DNA of 64,000 nt, taken from assembly GCA_964507045.1 (NCBI GenBank), contig CAZDOO010000010.1:27317-91316 (forward strand), written 5' to 3'. Origin of the DNA: UBA8199 sp964507045. Lineage in GTDB: Bacteria; Verrucomicrobiota; Verrucomicrobiia; Limisphaerales; UBA8199. This document shows positions 32,041-39,428 of this stretch, in pieces. The position numbers and the translations under genes are program-made. The notes beneath the pieces were generated by a model. That model had not been told where the DNA came from, did no database searches, and saw nothing but the letters and a program-made list of their open reading frames with translations. Position 1 is the first letter of the stretch, and the number at the start of each line of letters is the position of its first letter.

Positions 32041-33855
32041 TCATGGCACGGACTTCGGACTTCGCGCTTCCCCGAGACACCACACATTGGTCAACCCTCT
32101 CAGGAATATCCTGTCTTGGGCGAACGCGGGGCTGGCATGAAAAGCATCGCTCATCTCGGTGCGAAACAGTTCTTTGAACTGCCGCGCGGCTGCGATTACT
32201 ACCGCCGTCCCCTTCTGGCCGAAGAGATACAGCCTGTCCCCGGCCAGGCTCGGGGAGGCGTGGCATTCCATTTCAAAGTCATGGTCCCACTGCTTTTTGC
32301 CGTCCTTCGCGTCGAGGCACGTCAACATGCCCGAGGTGGTGAGGGCGAAGACCAGTTCGCCGTTGCTGGTGGGGCTGGTGACATCCGGCACGTTGTCTTC
32401 GTAAGCCCAAACCAGGTGGGTCTTGGTCACGTCGCCTTGCCCATTCGGGCGAATAGCCAGCAACTTCTCCGAGGGGCTGGCTACGAACAGCAGACCGCCG
32501 GCGAACACCGGCGAGGGGGTGATCTCCCCATTCAGGCATTCGGCCCGCCAAAGCTCCGCGCCATCCGCCGCCCCGTAGGCGATAACGCACGGAAGTGCCA
32601 GCGTGACCACCTGCGCTTTTTCTCCAACCTCGATGACGATTGGGCTGGCCCAGGAAGCGCCCGTTTTGCGCGGGCGCTGCCAGACGACTTGGCCCGTGCG
32701 GCCGTCCAGGGCGTAGAGCTTGGAATTGCCGTCCTCGTTGTCTCCCTGATCGAGTTGCACGATCAACCGGTCGCGCCATGTGGCCAGCGAGGTGGCATGG
32801 CCATAGGGATTCTTGAGCGCGCCAAAGCTCTTGGACCAGGCTGGTTGGCCTTCCAGCGTGAAAGCGGCGCAATCGCCGTTCGCGAATATCGCATAGACGC
32901 GCCGCCCATCCGTGGCCATGGTGGAAGCCGCATAGCCGGTGGACTCCGGCACATCGGCGTGGGCCGGGCTGCCGGGACCACTCGCTACCGGTTGCTGCCA
33001 AAGAGTCTTGCCGGTGCCGGCGTCCAGGCAGACAACCTCGCGTTTGCGGGCGTCGCCACCCGAGAAGAAGACCCGATCTCCCCAGATAATTGGCGAGCCA
33101 AAACCCCAAGTCGGAACCGGGACCTTCCAGGCGACGCCTGCGCCGGTCTTCGTGTCCCAAGCGGTCGGCGCATTGGTGCGCACCGAGACGCCGCTGCCGT
33201 CGGCCCCGCGGAAACGGGGCCAGTTCTGCTGGAGTTCCTGGAGCGAGGCCGCGTTGCCGGCCTGTGCTTGTTCCGTGGGGTGCGATTCCTGCGCGTCGGC
33301 ACCAAGCGACCTCTCCAAATCGCCCGTCCGCCTGGGCAAGGTTGGGCTGAGGCAAAGGCTCAGCAGGAAGAGGCCTCCCCCTACGGCGGCGCCGCTGGCT
33401 GCTACCGACCATCGCGCCCGGGCAGCGGCGCGCACAGATTGGTCCGGCTCGTCAGCCTTCGGCTTGGGCATCGGGAATCGCCTCTGGCAACGGGCGCCTT
33501 GCGAAACCGCCAGGACGAATAGGACCACCGCACCCAGGAGCAGATAAACGCCGAACTCCATCTGCGATAAATGGCGAAAGTAGCGCTGGCGGAGCTGCAA
33601 GTCGAGCTGGCGGATGCTCTCCTTGAGCTGCTTGTCGGCTGGACTGAGCCGCAGTTGCTCTTTGCAGGCCCTGAGCTGGGGTGACTTCAGCGGGTCATCC
33701 GCCCTGGCCCTGACGTGTCCGGCCAGCAGGTTCATGCCCACCAGCAAAGCGAACACGCCGGCAATCCATGCCGCCAGCCGCCACGCCCGGCCAGCGGCTT
33801 CCACACCGCTTTGGCGTGACATGGCACCAGTTTCGGCTTGGAACGCAGTTGCCAC
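32041..33855 (-). CDS. Membrane-anchored PQQ-type beta-propeller protein
   Basis: A 604-residue protein with three hydrophobic segments (about residues 25-45, 92-115 and 148-172), then a beta-propeller of the PQQ-like/BamB type beginning at 'NWPRFRGADGSGVS' (about 215). Repeats such as 'DGRTGQVVWQ', 'YALDGRTG' and 'DAKDGKKQWDHDF' are propeller blades. No quinoprotein dehydrogenase active-site residues are evident, so it is more likely a scaffold than an enzyme. Its last residues (GEARSPKSVP) are encoded by a heptamer array, hinting that the original C-terminus was replaced. It sits inside the redox operon, with 3 bases to each of its neighbours. Confidence 0.85.
   Translation of the reverse strand: MATAFQAETGAMSRQSGVEAAGRAWRLAAWIAGVFALLVGMNLLAGHVRARADDPLKSPQLRACKEQLRLSPADKQLKESIRQLDLQLRQRYFRHLSQMEFGVYLLLGAVVLFVLAVSQGARCQRRFPMPKPKADEPDQSVRAAARARWSVAASGAAVGGGLFLLSLCLSPTLPRRTGDLERSLGADAQESHPTEQAQAGNAASLQELQQNWPRFRGADGSGVSVRTNAPTAWDTKTGAGVAWKVPVPTWGFGSPIIWGDRVFFSGGDARKREVVCLDAGTGKTLWQQPVASGPGSPAHADVPESTGYAASTMATDGRRVYAIFANGDCAAFTLEGQPAWSKSFGALKNPYGHATSLATWRDRLIVQLDQGDNEDGNSKLYALDGRTGQVVWQRPRKTGASWASPIVIEVGEKAQVVTLALPCVIAYGAADGAELWRAECLNGEITPSPVFAGGLLFVASPSEKLLAIRPNGQGDVTKTHLVWAYEDNVPDVTSPTSNGELVFALTTSGMLTCLDAKDGKKQWDHDFEMECHASPSLAGDRLYLFGQKGTAVVIAAARQFKELFRTEMSDAFHASPAFAQDRIFLRGLTNVWCLGEARSPKSVP
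32049..32071. repeat. Short heptanucleotide array at the 3' end of the propeller gene
   Basis: CGGACTT twice, CGCGCTT, then CC. It is read in frame as the last residues of the PQQ-type propeller protein. Confidence 0.7.
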
Positions 33856-33858
33856 GGG

Positions 33859-35277
33859 TCAGCTCCGGTCCGAGTCTTGCGAAATTGGGGTTGCAGGCAT
33901 TCCTGCAGCCGGCACAGGTGCCGGCGCCAATCCGCGCCGGACCAGTTCATTCGGGCAGAATTCGAAGCAACGCGCGCATGCGAAACACTCGCCGCGGGCC
34001 GGTTCGTAGTCGGTGCGCCGGCGACGAACCGACAGACTGATCAGCTTCGCGCCAATCACCAGCCCGACCCAGGCGCCGAAAACCCATCCGCCCACGGCGA
34101 ACTTGCGCTGGACGGCCGCTGCCTCGGTCAGAGTCTCCTTTGATGTCTGCCGTGCGCGTTCCAGCGCCAGGTCCTCGGGCGATAGCGCGCCGAACCTGGG
34201 TGCGGCGCCCTGGGCTCGCACCAACTGGTCTGCCAGGCTAACCGCCGGATGGAGCCGTGACGCGGGCGTGCTGAATTGGAACCCCAGCCAGCCGCCGCCG
34301 GCCAGGAGGAGCGGCGTGAGCGCCAGCAGCCAGGCCAGGCGCCGGCGGTCTTGGGCCAGGGTTTGGGTGCCGGTTGAGCTGGCTTGAGGCTCGCGCATGG
34401 CACCGAAGGGGCATGACGCTTCACACAGCCGGCATTGCGTGCAGTAGTCCGGCGTTACCCGCACGCGCCATTTCGCGACCACCGCGGCCAGTTTGAGCAG
34501 CGCGCCGTACGGGCATAGAAACCGGCAGTAGGGCCGGCCCACGAACATCCCCAGCACGACCAGCGCCGCGCCGCTCAACACCATCAGTGTGCGCCCGCTA
34601 AGGCGGAAGATGGGCACGAAGGGATCATACTCGCAGATGATAAAGGCGCTGCCGGTGGCGGCGAAGAGCACCCCCGCACCCAGGTAGATGTAAGGCACCA
34701 CGCTCAGCGCCTGCTCCAGCCAGGCCGGCACCTTGAGCGGTTTGAGCAGCACGAGGTCCTGCAGGGCGCCATGCGGACAGACGCCCGCACAGAAAGTTCG
34801 CCCCGCAAGGAGCGCCAATACCAACGGCAGGACGAAAAAGGCGAGTACACCCAGCGGTACCGAATAGGATCGATCGCAGAGCGCCAGCGAGACGTTCTGC
34901 AGCGAGCCAATGGCGCAAACGCAGCCCTTGCGCCAGAACCCGAAGTAGAGCAGCGAGAAGACCGAAAGCATCATCAGCCCCTTGCGCGAGCGCCGCTGAT
35001 AGACCAGCCAGGTTGCCAGCCCCAGGGCAGCCGCCAGCACCGCGACATCGAGATACTCTGCGAATAAAGCCCGCGCGGGAGGGGTGGTGGTAATTGGCAA
35101 TTGGTGCCCGCTCTCAAAGTCCGGGGGCGGAAAGCGCTGTTCGGCGAAGGCGCAGACTGCGGACACCAGCAGGACACTCAACCGGAGCAGCCATTTGCAA
35201 TAGGCAGCTCGAGCGCCGCCAGCCGTCGCCCGTGCGCCGCGCCCATCGCTAATAGCCAATCGCCAATGGTGGATCAT
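33859..35277 (-). CDS. NapH/NosR-like polytopic membrane protein with two ferredoxin motifs
   Basis: A 472-residue membrane protein with about seven hydrophobic segments, containing the NapH-type 'GRTFCAGVCPHGALQD' and 'GRPYCRFLCPYGALLKL' motifs and two [4Fe-4S] sites ('CTQCRLCEASCPFGA' near 280 and 'CFACARCFEFCPNEL' near 440). Relatives NapH, NosR and RnfB-like proteins pass electrons between quinol and soluble Fe-S partners. The likely partner is the Tat polyferredoxin encoded just upstream (stop adjacent to this start). The first residues (MIHHWRLAISDGR) come from a heptamer array at 35251-35272, so the annotated N-terminus may be an extension; I see no better internal start before the signal-like segment 'LLRLSVLLVSAVCAFA'. 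Confidence 0.87.
   Translation of the reverse strand: MIHHWRLAISDGRGARATAGGARAAYCKWLLRLSVLLVSAVCAFAEQRFPPPDFESGHQLPITTTPPARALFAEYLDVAVLAAALGLATWLVYQRRSRKGLMMLSVFSLLYFGFWRKGCVCAIGSLQNVSLALCDRSYSVPLGVLAFFVLPLVLALLAGRTFCAGVCPHGALQDLVLLKPLKVPAWLEQALSVVPYIYLGAGVLFAATGSAFIICEYDPFVPIFRLSGRTLMVLSGAALVVLGMFVGRPYCRFLCPYGALLKLAAVVAKWRVRVTPDYCTQCRLCEASCPFGAMREPQASSTGTQTLAQDRRRLAWLLALTPLLLAGGGWLGFQFSTPASRLHPAVSLADQLVRAQGAAPRFGALSPEDLALERARQTSKETLTEAAAVQRKFAVGGWVFGAWVGLVIGAKLISLSVRRRRTDYEPARGECFACARCFEFCPNELVRRGLAPAPVPAAGMPATPISQDSDRS
35251..35272. repeat. Short heptanucleotide array at the 5' end of the NapH-like gene
   Basis: On the minus strand the units read CCATTGG, CGATTGG, CTATTAG, CGATGGG. They are translated as the first residues of the NapH-like protein. 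A smaller trace of the same kind (GTAATTG, GCAATTG) lies near 35090 in the same gene. Confidence 0.65.
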
Positions 35278-35850
35278 CTAGTGGGTGTTGGTCTTGAGCA
35301 GATAAGGCTGGTCGGCCGGTACGCGGCGGAAGGCGTCGCCGGCGCAGACCTTCGAGATGGCGCATTCGTTGCAGTTCAGGCAGCGATCATGCCGCACCTG
35401 CAGGAAGAGCGAGCCATTACCGAAGCGGTTGCAGCCCTCGACGCACTTGGCGCAGCCGATGCAGAGCCGCTCATCAATCGTGTATTCGTAATAGGGGTCT
35501 TCGACGTAAGTCCGGTTGATGGCCGAGGTGGGGCACAGGCAATTCTCCGCACCCGTGTTGAGGTCGTTGGGCTCGGGCTCAAAGTAGCCGGTGCAGAGCT
35601 GGCAATAGCCGCAGATGGCGAAAGCGTGGACGCATTTGACGGCGGATTGCTCGAGCACGCAATGGGTGGCGCAATTGCCGCAGCGCACGCACTTCTGCGG
35701 GTCAATCTGCCAGACCGTGCCCCTGGCCGAGCTTCGCCCGGCGACTACTCCCAGCAAGCCCCCGAGTCCCGCGAACCCAGCCGCACGGGCGCCGTCGCGC
35801 AGGAACTGGCGTCGTGTCACCGGCGGCTGCTTCTGGGAGTCGGTGTTCAC
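35278..35850 (-). CDS. Tat-exported polyferredoxin (NapG-like)
   Basis: A 190-residue protein with a twin-arginine signal ('TRRQFLRDGARAAGFAG') and four cysteine groups: 'CVRCGNCATHC', 'CGYCQLC', 'CIGCAKCVEGC' and 'CLNCNECAISKVC', enough for about four [4Fe-4S] clusters. It should be folded with its clusters in the cytoplasm and exported by Tat to donate or accept electrons in the periplasm, as NapG and MauM do together with NapH. It starts with GTG 35850, which overlaps the stop of the upstream NHL gene (GTGA), so the two are translationally coupled. Confidence 0.9.
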   Translation of the reverse strand: MNTDSQKQPPVTRRQFLRDGARAAGFAGLGGLLGVVAGRSSARGTVWQIDPQKCVRCGNCATHCVLEQSAVKCVHAFAICGYCQLCTGYFEPEPNDLNTGAENCLCPTSAINRTYVEDPYYEYTIDERLCIGCAKCVEGCNRFGNGSLFLQVRHDRCLNCNECAISKVCAGDAFRRVPADQPYLLKTNTH

Positions 35851-36890
35851 GCTTTGTGCTTCATGATGCGCACGTTGTTGGCGAACAGGTCGAGAATGTA
35901 GATGCGCTGTTGCGAATCCACGGCTGCATCCAGCCCGCCCAGCAGGCCGTCCGAGCGGGTCTTGAGCGCGCCCGCCTTGGCATTCTCGAAAAACGTTTCG
36001 ACCCCGGCGACGACCGACTCGAAGGCGCCTTGCGGCGAGTAGATCTTTACCCGCGGCAGTCCCTTCTCGCAGGTCACATGGCGTCCATCCGGCAGCAGGG
36101 CCAGGCCGATGGGATTGCAGCAGCCGCAGAGCCCGTCAATGGCCGCCGAGGGTTTGCCCCAGAAGAACTCCAGGTCGCCGTTCAGGGTGTATGCCTCCAC
36201 GCGATGGTGCCCGGTGTTGTTGACGCGCAGCAGACCATCGCGCGCCAGCTTTACATCGAGATAGGGGCTGGGCACGACCAGGCCGGGAATGTTGCGATCC
36301 TTGCTCCGCTCGCCAAGGCGCCCGACCAGCTTGCCGGACCTGTCGAACCGCAGCACAACGCGGTTGCCGGAATCCGCGGCGAAGACATCCCCTTCTGCGA
36401 CCGCCAGGCCGGTCAGCCAAGTCCGTTTGCCGGGGGCTTGCCACGTCGCGAGGCGCTTGCCGGTGCGGTCGAACACTTCCACATGATCCTGAACTCCGGC
36501 ATAAAGAGTCCCCTCGGCGGCGATTGTCACACAACGAACCGCGGCCGCGCAGGGAATCTCACTGATGCGGTCCCCGGCACGGTCCAGTACGGTCACGGCG
36601 TCGGCGGCCGCGATGTAAACGCGGTCATCCGGGCCAATGACGATGCGGCGAGGGTTCGGGGCGGGGCAGGGGAACTGGCCGACCTGTTCGTACTGGATGA
36701 GTCTGGGATCCGTCTTGCGCAGTCGTTCCACATCAAGCGCGAAAGGGTTGCCTTCCTTGCCGGGGCTGGCCGCGCGAAGCAACGGAACGGAGGTGGCGAG
36801 GGAGGCGCCGCTAACGGCGAGAATTCCGGCCCCGCGCGCGGTTCCTTCAAGGAATCGGCGTCGGGTGAGGTCTCGCTTTGAGTGGTCCAT
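35847..36890 (-). CDS. Tat-exported NHL/six-bladed beta-propeller protein
   Basis: A 347-residue protein from the ATG at 36890, chosen because it puts the Tat motif 'LTRRRFLEGTARGAG' at residues 7-21 and lies 1 base after the preceding stop. The rest consists of NHL-type blades ('VIGPDDRVYIAAADAVTVLD', 'LAVAEGDVFAADSGNRVVLR'). NHL propellers of this sort usually bind partners and are not enzymes. The co-exported polyferredoxin and the small Cys protein suggest that it is a structural component of a periplasmic redox assembly. Confidence 0.85.
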   Translation of the reverse strand: MDHSKRDLTRRRFLEGTARGAGILAVSGASLATSVPLLRAASPGKEGNPFALDVERLRKTDPRLIQYEQVGQFPCPAPNPRRIVIGPDDRVYIAAADAVTVLDRAGDRISEIPCAAAVRCVTIAAEGTLYAGVQDHVEVFDRTGKRLATWQAPGKRTWLTGLAVAEGDVFAADSGNRVVLRFDRSGKLVGRLGERSKDRNIPGLVVPSPYLDVKLARDGLLRVNNTGHHRVEAYTLNGDLEFFWGKPSAAIDGLCGCCNPIGLALLPDGRHVTCEKGLPRVKIYSPQGAFESVVAGVETFFENAKAGALKTRSDGLLGGLDAAVDSQQRIYILDLFANNVRIMKHKA

Positions 36891-36891
36891 G

Positions 36892-37122
36892 TTAACCTTG
36901 CGCCCGGGCGCGCCTGGCGGAAAGCGCCTGGGGCAGTCCGCAAGCGGCAAAGTTGCCGCAGGCGCTGCAAATGCCCTGGTTCGCACAGCGTTGGTCCCCA
37001 GGTCTGCGGGGCCGTGCCGCCAGTCCGGCGGCCAGCGCGCTTATTGCGGCCAGCAGGCCACAACGTGCTCCAGCACGAAGGAACTCGCGCCGGCTTTCAA
37101 CCTCTTGGGGCGAGAACAGCAT
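36892..37122 (-). CDS. Small Tat-signal protein with four cysteines
   Basis: A 76-residue protein with a Tat signal ('SRREFLRAGARCGLLAAI') and a short mature part holding CX5CX2CX5C in 'CANQGICSACGNFAACGLP'. The spacing would suit a metal or Fe-S centre, but it is not a standard ferredoxin motif and I do not recognise a family. It is the first gene of the redox operon; its stop is 1 base before the ATG of the NHL gene. The opposite strand is open here, but the Tat motif, Cys pattern and tight spacing favour this frame. Confidence 0.7.
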   Translation of the reverse strand: MLFSPQEVESRREFLRAGARCGLLAAISALAAGLAARPRRPGDQRCANQGICSACGNFAACGLPQALSARRARAQG

Positions 37123-37315
37123 AGCACAGTGGTCGAATTATAGCGCCGAAAGCCTGCGCCACGCGAGCGAAAGCTGCTACGTCCGTTTTGCCATTTACCA
37201 ACCCTTCTTTGCCCGCGGGACAGTGGGTCAGGGAAGCGCATCATCCCAGTGCCTGGCCGGTTTTTCGGAAAGCGTTTCAAGAAAGAGATTTCCGTTGAAT
37301 CGCGAGGATTATAGG
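37123..37315. promoter_or_regulatory. Divergent promoter region between redox operon and nadE
   Basis: 193 bases between two divergent starts. Promoters for both directions must lie here or in the flanking codons; I cannot point to reliable -35/-10 boxes. A GAGG ribosome-site core lies upstream of the nadE ATG. Confidence 0.4.
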
Positions 37316-38236
37316 ATGGCCGAAATGCAGACACCGCAGCAAAGAATTAAATTGGCCAGAATGAACCCCCGGCAGGTCGCGGATGAGATTGGGGACTTCA
37401 TCGTAAGCACGATTCTGAAGCTGAATAAGACCGGCGGCGTGGTGGGGCTTTCCGGCGGGGTGGACAGCACCTGTGTGGCTGCCCTGACGAAGCGGGCCTT
37501 TGACCGGCACAACGAGCGCTGCCCGGGGAAGCCGCTCGAAGTGGTGGGATATGTCCTGCCTTCGCACACCAACGATCCCAGGGATGCGGAAGACGGCCTG
37601 AAAGTCGCGACTCGCTTGCAGATCCGGCATGAAGTCCAAAGCATCGAGCCCATTGTGCAAGCCTTTACGTCCACCAACCCCGAGGCCCTGAACCACAAGT
37701 ACCATCGCGGCAACCTGACTTCGGAAATTCGCGCGGTGATCCTCCACACAAAGGCGGCAACGGAAAACAAAGCCGTGATCGGCACCGGCAATCGGGATGA
37801 GGATTACGGCGTTGCCTACTACACCCTTTTTGGCGACGGCGCGGTCCACATGAGCCCGATCGGCAACCTGCCGAAGCGGCTGGTGCGCGAAATGGCAACT
37901 TACCTCGGATTCGATGACCTGGCGGGCCGGGTGTCAACGGCCGGTCTGGAGCCCGGGCAGACCTCGTTCAAGGATTTGGGCTGTGATTATGAGTTCGCTG
38001 AGCTCGTCCTCAATGGCCTGGACCAGGGCTTGCAGGCAGAGGAGCTGGCGGTGCACCCCCAGGTCGTGCCGTATGCGCAGCAGCAAATGGAGAAATACGT
38101 CCAATGGTACGGAACCCCGAAGTTCACGTCCGTCGCGGCGTTGGTCAACGAGATCATCCGGCGGCACGATATCGCTTTGCTCAAGGCCGAGATTGTCAAC
38201 CCGGAGATCGCCCCGATCACACTGGCGCTGGAGTGA
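37316..38236 (+). CDS. nadE: NAD synthetase, ammonia-dependent type
   Basis: NadE converts deamido-NAD to NAD with ATP and ammonia. The PP-loop 'LSGGVDST' is at residues 45-52, with 'GTGNRDEDYGVAYYTLFGDG' and 'KDLGCDYEFAELVL' as further family segments. No N-terminal glutaminase domain is present, so ammonia or a separate amidotransferase must supply nitrogen. The ATG at 37316 gives 306 residues, near the usual 270-300; another ATG lies three codons on. The frame is open far upstream but that part has no homology. It is divergent from the redox operon, whose NuoEF subunit uses its product. Confidence 0.93.
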   Translation: MAEMQTPQQRIKLARMNPRQVADEIGDFIVSTILKLNKTGGVVGLSGGVDSTCVAALTKRAFDRHNERCPGKPLEVVGYVLPSHTNDPRDAEDGLKVATRLQIRHEVQSIEPIVQAFTSTNPEALNHKYHRGNLTSEIRAVILHTKAATENKAVIGTGNRDEDYGVAYYTLFGDGAVHMSPIGNLPKRLVREMATYLGFDDLAGRVSTAGLEPGQTSFKDLGCDYEFAELVLNGLDQGLQAEELAVHPQVVPYAQQQMEKYVQWYGTPKFTSVAALVNEIIRRHDIALLKAEIVNPEIAPITLALE

Positions 38237-39427
38237 TCAGCGCAGGTTCTGCTCGATTAACCGGCAGCGTTGCTGCACGCAAACCGACGAGCGCATCCCG
38301 TCTTCCGGCGTGTTCTGCACGTAGTCCAGCAACTTGTCCACGGTGCTGGTCGCAACGTGGGTGCGGGTGTCGGAAGAGCCGTAGTAGATGAACACGTCGC
38401 CATTGGGACGCGCCACCCAGCCGTTGGCGAACACGACGTTCGACACATCGCCCACGCGTTCCTCGCCTTCCGGCGCCAGGAAATATCCGCCCGGCGCCTT
38501 CAGGAGCCGGGCGGGGTTCTTGAGGTCGCACAGGAACAGGTAGAGCACGTAACGCATGCCGGCAGCGGTATTGCGGACACCGTGCGCGAGGTGCAGCCAG
38601 CCTTGCTTCGTCTTGATGGGGGCGGGGCCGAGGCCGTTCTTGCCTTCTTTGATCGTATGGTAGAAGCGTGGGTCAATGATCTCCTCCAGCCCAATCGAAG
38701 CGTGGGTGATGTCGTCGCACAGCCCCCAGCCGATGCCGTCGCCAGTGCCGGTGGCCGCAAAATCGGTCATCGGACGGGTATAGAACGCGTATTTGCCCTT
38801 GATGAATTCCGGGTGCAGGACGCAGTTGCGCTGGTGAAGCGACCGGGTCTTGAGATCGGGCAGGCGTTCCCAGGCCACGAGGTCGCGGGTGCGTGCAATG
38901 CCACAGCGGGCGATGGCGGCGGATAGATCGCCGGGCTGGGAGTCGTCGTGGCGCTCCGCACAGAAGAGGCCGTAAATCCAGCCGTCCTCGTGCCGGACGA
39001 GGCGCATGTCATAGACATTGGTTTCCTGCGGCTCGAAATCCGGCAGACGTACTGGGTAATCCCAGAACTTGAAGCGGTCCACGCCGCTCTCGCTTTCAGC
39101 GACGGCGAAGAAGGATTTGCGGTCCCAGCCTTCGACTCGGGCCATCAGCACAATGCGCCCCTGCCATTCCATCGCGCCGACGTTGAAGGCGCTGTTGATG
39201 CCAAGCCGGGTCATCAGATGGGGATTGGTCGCGTGGTTGAAGTCGTAGCGCCAGGCCAGCGGCGTGTGCTCGGCGGTCAGCACCGGGAACTGGTAGCGGT
39301 CGAATATGCCATTGCCGTTCTTCTGTTGGCGGTTGGGCCGCCGCAGCAAGGCGCGGTGATCACGCTGCATCCGGCTCAGTCTTTGTTGGAAAGCGGTCTT
39401 TGTCATTCTGGGTGTGGCCTTTGGCAT
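38237..39427 (-). CDS. GH130 phosphorylase (probable 4-O-beta-D-mannosyl-D-glucose phosphorylase)
   Basis: A 396-residue five-bladed propeller enzyme of glycoside hydrolase family 130, which uses phosphate to split beta-mannosides into mannose-1-phosphate. Family segments include 'NPHLMTRLGINSAFNVGA', 'ETNVYDMRLVRHEDGWIYG', 'LHQRNCVLHPEFI', 'GLGPAPIKTKQGWLHLAHGV' and 'GWVARPNGDVFIYYGSSDT'. It looks like subfamily 1 (mannosyl-glucose phosphorylase). The ATG at 39427 has an AGGA upstream and is 1 base from the sulfatase stop; 39406 is the alternative. It has no signal peptide, so it is cytoplasmic. The mannanase and epimerase of the same pathway are 22 kb away (60513-63547). Confidence 0.9.
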   Translation of the reverse strand: MPKATPRMTKTAFQQRLSRMQRDHRALLRRPNRQQKNGNGIFDRYQFPVLTAEHTPLAWRYDFNHATNPHLMTRLGINSAFNVGAMEWQGRIVLMARVEGWDRKSFFAVAESESGVDRFKFWDYPVRLPDFEPQETNVYDMRLVRHEDGWIYGLFCAERHDDSQPGDLSAAIARCGIARTRDLVAWERLPDLKTRSLHQRNCVLHPEFIKGKYAFYTRPMTDFAATGTGDGIGWGLCDDITHASIGLEEIIDPRFYHTIKEGKNGLGPAPIKTKQGWLHLAHGVRNTAAGMRYVLYLFLCDLKNPARLLKAPGGYFLAPEGEERVGDVSNVVFANGWVARPNGDVFIYYGSSDTRTHVATSTVDKLLDYVQNTPEDGMRSSVCVQQRCRLIEQNLR

Positions 39428-39428
39428 T

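Noticed and set aside
30634..33522. 962-codon plus-strand frame antisense to the NuoEF and propeller genes
   Set aside because: It spans parts of two recognised genes on the other strand, has no domain, and has the amino-acid bias of antisense high-GC DNA.
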